Assembly (NCBI GenBank): GCA_002067045.1
Contig: MVPZ01000084.1
Span: forward strand, 1-56,273
Source of the DNA: Methanomassiliicoccales archaeon PtaB.Bin134
GTDB taxonomy: Archaea > Thermoplasmatota > Thermoplasmata > Methanomassiliicoccales > UBA472
DNA: 56,273 nucleotides
Direction of reading: 5' to 3'
The stretch's first letter is position 1, and each line of letters opens with the position of its first letter. Positions 53,621 to 56,273 of this stretch are shown here, in pieces. A program made the position numbers and the translations under genes. The notes beneath the pieces are model-generated. The model did not search any database. It saw only the letters and a list, made by a program, of their open reading frames with translations, and was not told the origin of the DNA.

Positions 53621-54553
53621 ATGGATGAGCGGAAGGTACTTGACATCAAGGTCACCCCGGGCATGAGCGTGGACCAGCTGGTCCGTGCCATGTCCGATTC
53701 CGGCGGTTTCACCGCCAAGAAACTTGCTGATGCCATCGACGTGGTGGAGAGGATGGTGCGCGACGATAGTTGCCTGACATTCCTCTCCTTCCCGGCCTGC
53801 ATAATGGCCACCGGCACCAGGGGGGTCATCGTGGAGCTGGTCAAGCGCAAGCTTGTTGACGTGGTCATCACCACCTGCGGCACATTGGACCACGACCTGG
53901 CCAGGACCTGGAGGGAGTACTACCACGGGGACTTCTTCATGGACGATGCGGAGCTCAGGGAGCAGGGTGTGAACCGCCTGGGCAATGTGCTGGTGCCGGA
54001 CGAGTGCTACGGCCTGGTGCTCGAGGAGCACCTCATCCCCATGTTCGAGGAGATCCTGAAGGGCCGGGACTCCATCTCCACCCGCGAGATCATCGACGAG
54101 GTGGGCGCACGGCTCGACGATGAGGGATCGCTGCTCTACTGGGCCCACCGGAACCAGATACCGATCTTCGTCCCAGGGATCACGGACGGCTCCTTCGGCA
54201 GCCAGCTATGGATGTACTGGCAGACCCACCGGGACCTCAAGGTCGACCTGTTCCAGGACGAGCAGGACCTCTCCGGGCTGGTCTTCCGGGCCGAGAGCAG
54301 CGGGGCGCTCATCGTCGGGGGCGGTATATCCAAGCACCATGTCATCTGGTGGAACCAGTTCCGCGGCGGGCTGGATTACGCGGTGTACATGACCACCGCC
54401 GCGGAGTATGATGGTTCACTGAGCGGAGCTCAGGTGCGCGAGGCGGTCTCCTGGGGCAAGGTCCGCGAGGACGCCTGGCAGGTGAACGTAGAGGGTGACG
54501 CCACCATCACCCTGCCGATAATGGTGGCCTCGATCCTAGAGAGATTGGGATGA
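53621..54553 (+). CDS. dys: Deoxyhypusine synthase
   Basis: A 310-residue NAD-dependent enzyme that transfers the aminobutyl group of spermidine to a lysine of aIF5A. The reactive Lys is K238 in GGGISKHHV, and TTCGTLDHDLARTW and FSFPACIMATGTRG-like segments are present. AGGAGAGG lies about 13 bases before the ATG. No aIF5A gene is in the window. Confidence 0.95.
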   Translation: MDERKVLDIKVTPGMSVDQLVRAMSDSGGFTAKKLADAIDVVERMVRDDSCLTFLSFPACIMATGTRGVIVELVKRKLVDVVITTCGTLDHDLARTWREYYHGDFFMDDAELREQGVNRLGNVLVPDECYGLVLEEHLIPMFEEILKGRDSISTREIIDEVGARLDDEGSLLYWAHRNQIPIFVPGITDGSFGSQLWMYWQTHRDLKVDLFQDEQDLSGLVFRAESSGALIVGGGISKHHVIWWNQFRGGLDYAVYMTTAAEYDGSLSGAQVREAVSWGKVREDAWQVNVEGDATITLPIMVASILERLG

Positions 54554-55548
54554 CCCGGGTGGCGGTGATGGGCGGGGACGGAATCGGCCCCGAGGTGGTC
54601 GGCGCGACCATGCGCATCCTGGAGCAGATGGACCTGGACCTGGAATTCGTCAAGGCCCACATGGGCCTGGAATGCTTCAAGCGCACCGGGGAGTACCTGC
54701 CTCCGGAGACCCTGCGGACCCTGGAGGGCTCCAAGGCCGTGCTTTTCGGGGCCATAACCTCCCCGGTGACCCCGGACCCCTGCTACCGTTCCCCGCTGCT
54801 GCAGCTGCGCAAGCACTTCGACCTGTACGCCAACATCCGGCCGTGCATAGCCATGCTCCCCGAGCTCAGCGTGGTGGACCTGAACACGGTCATCGTCAGG
54901 GAGAACACCGAGGGCATGTACACCGGCCGGGAGCGCGAGGAGGACGGGTCGGTCATCCTGGAGCGCGTGGTCAGCGAGAGGGGCTGCCGGCGCATCGTGG
55001 AGAAGGCGGTCAAGGTGTCCAGGGTCATGGGCTTCAACAAGATCACCTGCGTGCACAAGGCCAACGTGCTCCGTAAGTCGGACGGGCTGTTCCGCAGGGT
55101 CTTCTACGAGGTCATGGAGGGGACCGGGCTGCAGGCCGAGGACATGATCGTGGACGCGGTGGCCGCGGCCCTGATATCCAAGCCCAAGCATTTTCAGTGC
55201 ATCGTGACCCTGAACCTGTACGGGGACATCCTATCTGATGAGGCGGCGGCCCTGACCGGGGGGTTGGGAATGGCCCCGTCGGCCAACATCGGCGACCGCT
55301 TCGGCCTCTTCGAACCGGTGCACGGAAGCGCCCCTGACATCGCCGGACATGGCATAGCCAATCCCTCGGCCACCATACTCTCGGCGGTGCTCATGCTGGA
55401 GTTCCTGAAGAAGATGGATGCGGCCAGTCGGCTGCAGTCCGCCCTGGTGCAGACCCTCATGGAGGGAGACCGAACCAGGGACCTGGGCGGGAAGCTGGGC
55501 ACGGTGCAGTTCGCCGACCGGGTGGCGGAGAGGCTCACCAGGCACTAG
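54550..55548 (+). CDS. Isopropylmalate/isocitrate dehydrogenase family enzyme
   Basis: A 332-residue beta-decarboxylating dehydrogenase. The motifs include [32 protein letters not shown], the metal-binding [10 protein letters not shown] and [12 protein letters not shown]. The segment [13 protein letters not shown] is the substrate-determining region and does not settle 3-isopropylmalate versus homoisocitrate or isocitrate. It overlaps dys as ATGA. It ends with TAG. Confidence 0.9.
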   Translation: MTRVAVMGGDGIGPEVVGATMRILEQMDLDLEFVKAHMGLECFKRTGEYLPPETLRTLEGSKAVLFGAITSPVTPDPCYRSPLLQLRKHFDLYANIRPCIAMLPELSVVDLNTVIVRENTEGMYTGREREEDGSVILERVVSERGCRRIVEKAVKVSRVMGFNKITCVHKANVLRKSDGLFRRVFYEVMEGTGLQAEDMIVDAVAAALISKPKHFQCIVTLNLYGDILSDEAAALTGGLGMAPSANIGDRFGLFEPVHGSAPDIAGHGIANPSATILSAVLMLEFLKKMDAASRLQSALVQTLMEGDRTRDLGGKLGTVQFADRVAERLTRH

Positions 55549-55578
55549 ACGCGTCAGATATTTCTATGCGCCGGGCCA

Positions 55579-56273
55579 ATGACATCAGACATGGCAGCGG
55601 ACCTGCGGCGCAAGATCGTGGACAAGTGCAGGGAGTGGGGAGTGGAGATGGTGGGGTTCGCCTCCGCGGACGCCTGGGACGATCCTCCCTTCCTACCATG
55701 GCCACCCCGGGAGTTCAGTCCCAAGGCCATATTCCCTGGCTGCCGTACGGTGATCGTGCTGGGGCTGCCGGTCACCCTGCCGATACTGGAGACCTCTCCC
55801 TCCATATGGTACCAGGAGCTGTACAAGAACCTCAACGCCCAGCTTGACGAGCGGGCCTACCAGCTCTCCGAGATGCTCAACCGCATGGGACATCCTTCGG
55901 CCTATGTTCCCCGGGACGGCTACGGTGAGGTGGGACTTCTCATCGACAACCCCCACGCCTTCTTCTCCCATCGCCACGCGGCCTACCTGGCCGGGCTGGG
56001 GACCTTCGGCGTCAACAACATGCTGCTGACCCCGGAATACGGCCCGCGCCAGCGCTTCGTCTCCGTTTTCACCGCCGCAGAGATCCCTCCGGACCGTCCA
56101 ATGGAAAAGCAGCAGTGCGTGCGATGCATGCGCTGCGTGAGGGCCTGCCCTGTGCAGGCCATCGGGGACCTGGAATACCCCAAGGCCTCCATCGACAAGG
56201 CCAGGTGCACCGGACGGAGCATCGAACTGAAGAAGAGGCACCGCTCGCCCTGCGGCATCTGCATAAAGGTCTG
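55579..56273 (+). CDS. QueG-like iron-sulfur protein, 3' end outside window
   Basis: The frame is open from the ATG at 55579 to the window edge (231 codons). The sequence resembles the epoxyqueuosine reductase/DUF1730 group: GLGTFGVNNMLLTPEYGPRQRF, then a ferredoxin-type CVRCMRCVRACP (Cys codons near 56116-56149), and the start of a second Cys set SPCGICIKV. QueG reduces epoxyqueuosine in bacteria; archaeal relatives may have other substrates. The C-terminal part is missing. Confidence 0.85.
   Translation, partial: MTSDMAADLRRKIVDKCREWGVEMVGFASADAWDDPPFLPWPPREFSPKAIFPGCRTVIVLGLPVTLPILETSPSIWYQELYKNLNAQLDERAYQLSEMLNRMGHPSAYVPRDGYGEVGLLIDNPHAFFSHRHAAYLAGLGTFGVNNMLLTPEYGPRQRFVSVFTAAEIPPDRPMEKQQCVRCMRCVRACPVQAIGDLEYPKASIDKARCTGRSIELKKRHRSPCGICIKV

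Overview
The window is 56.3 kb of gene-dense, GC-rich archaeal chromosome. The archaeal markers are unambiguous: archaeal-type leucyl- and isoleucyl-tRNA synthetases, FEN1, aIF6, PDCD5, ribosomal proteins S19e, S24e, S27ae, L31e and L39e, RNA polymerase subunit Rpo7 with Spt4, deoxyhypusine synthase, archaeal AdoMet synthetase, MptE, GTP-dependent dephospho-CoA kinase and the archaeal mevalonate enzyme phosphomevalonate dehydratase. TATA boxes lie about 26 bases upstream of many start codons, and many transcripts look leaderless. The gene set and GC-rich codon use fit a high-GC member of the Thermoplasmatota, possibly near Methanomassiliicoccales. That placement is inference: no methanogenesis gene and no 16S rRNA is present. 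By my count amber (TAG) ends about 12 of 60 complete genes, which argues against a genome adapted to pyrrolysine.

Layout. 1-3.5 kb: 3' end of anaerobic ribonucleotide reductase NrdD, a small Cys-rich protein, a site-2 protease and a small Thermoplasmata-type protein. 3.6-10.4 kb: an oligopeptide-type ABC transporter operon (substrate-binding protein, two permeases, two ATPases with unusual insertions, small membrane protein). 10.6-12.5 kb: MptE with a DUF373 membrane protein. 12.6-14.3 kb: a membrane protein with zinc ribbons at both ends, then a metallo-beta-lactamase fold protein. 14.3-16.2 kb: the S19e-PDCD5-L39e-L31e-aIF6 translation operon (L39e is only 51 aa). 16.5-19.9 kb: UbiX and LeuRS. 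20-25.3 kb: a LemA / TPM / three zinc-ribbon membrane-associated proteins / SPFH / coiled-coil cluster that resembles the bacterial YdjFGHI-PspA membrane-stress module. 25.8-31.5 kb: a GltB-like FMN enzyme, an MFS transporter, a YyaL-type thioredoxin-domain protein and an HTH protein. 31.5-33.5 kb: AdoMet synthetase divergent from an HTH-CBS regulator. 33.5-39 kb: RNase Z, a transporter, UspA, Rpe, DUF3052, TRAM protein, FEN1. 39.1-45.2 kb: an IleRS with a 340-residue HhH/zinc ribbon/DUF835 tail, then an AcnX small subunit fused to Nudix and the AcnX large subunit. 45.2-47.2 kb: tRNA-Arg(CCG) inside the Rpo7-Spt4-DPCK-S24e-S27ae operon. 47.3-56.3 kb: proton-pumping pyrophosphatase, a KaiC-like pair, a phytol/dolichol-kinase-like protein with a thymidylate-kinase-like protein, an MFS transporter, deoxyhypusine synthase with an isopropylmalate dehydrogenase-family enzyme, and a partial QueG-like iron-sulfur protein.

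Functional links. UbiX (prenyl-FMN) and AcnX (phosphomevalonate dehydratase) belong to the same archaeal mevalonate pathway, and the phytol/dolichol kinase homologue may also act on isoprenoids. AdoMet synthetase appears to sit in a small regulatory neighbourhood: a divergent HTH-CBS protein, a downstream HTH protein and a foldable mRNA leader. Genes are packed tightly: ATGA/GTGA overlaps are common, and four convergent gene pairs share one TGATCA hexamer as the stop codons of both genes. No gene-free stretch exceeds 300 bases. The longest are 10366-10642 (AT-rich, terminators plus the oppA promoter), 16214-16459 (divergent promoters) and 27435-27617 (convergent gene ends with structured repeats). 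I saw no CRISPR array, insertion sequence, integrase or replication origin.
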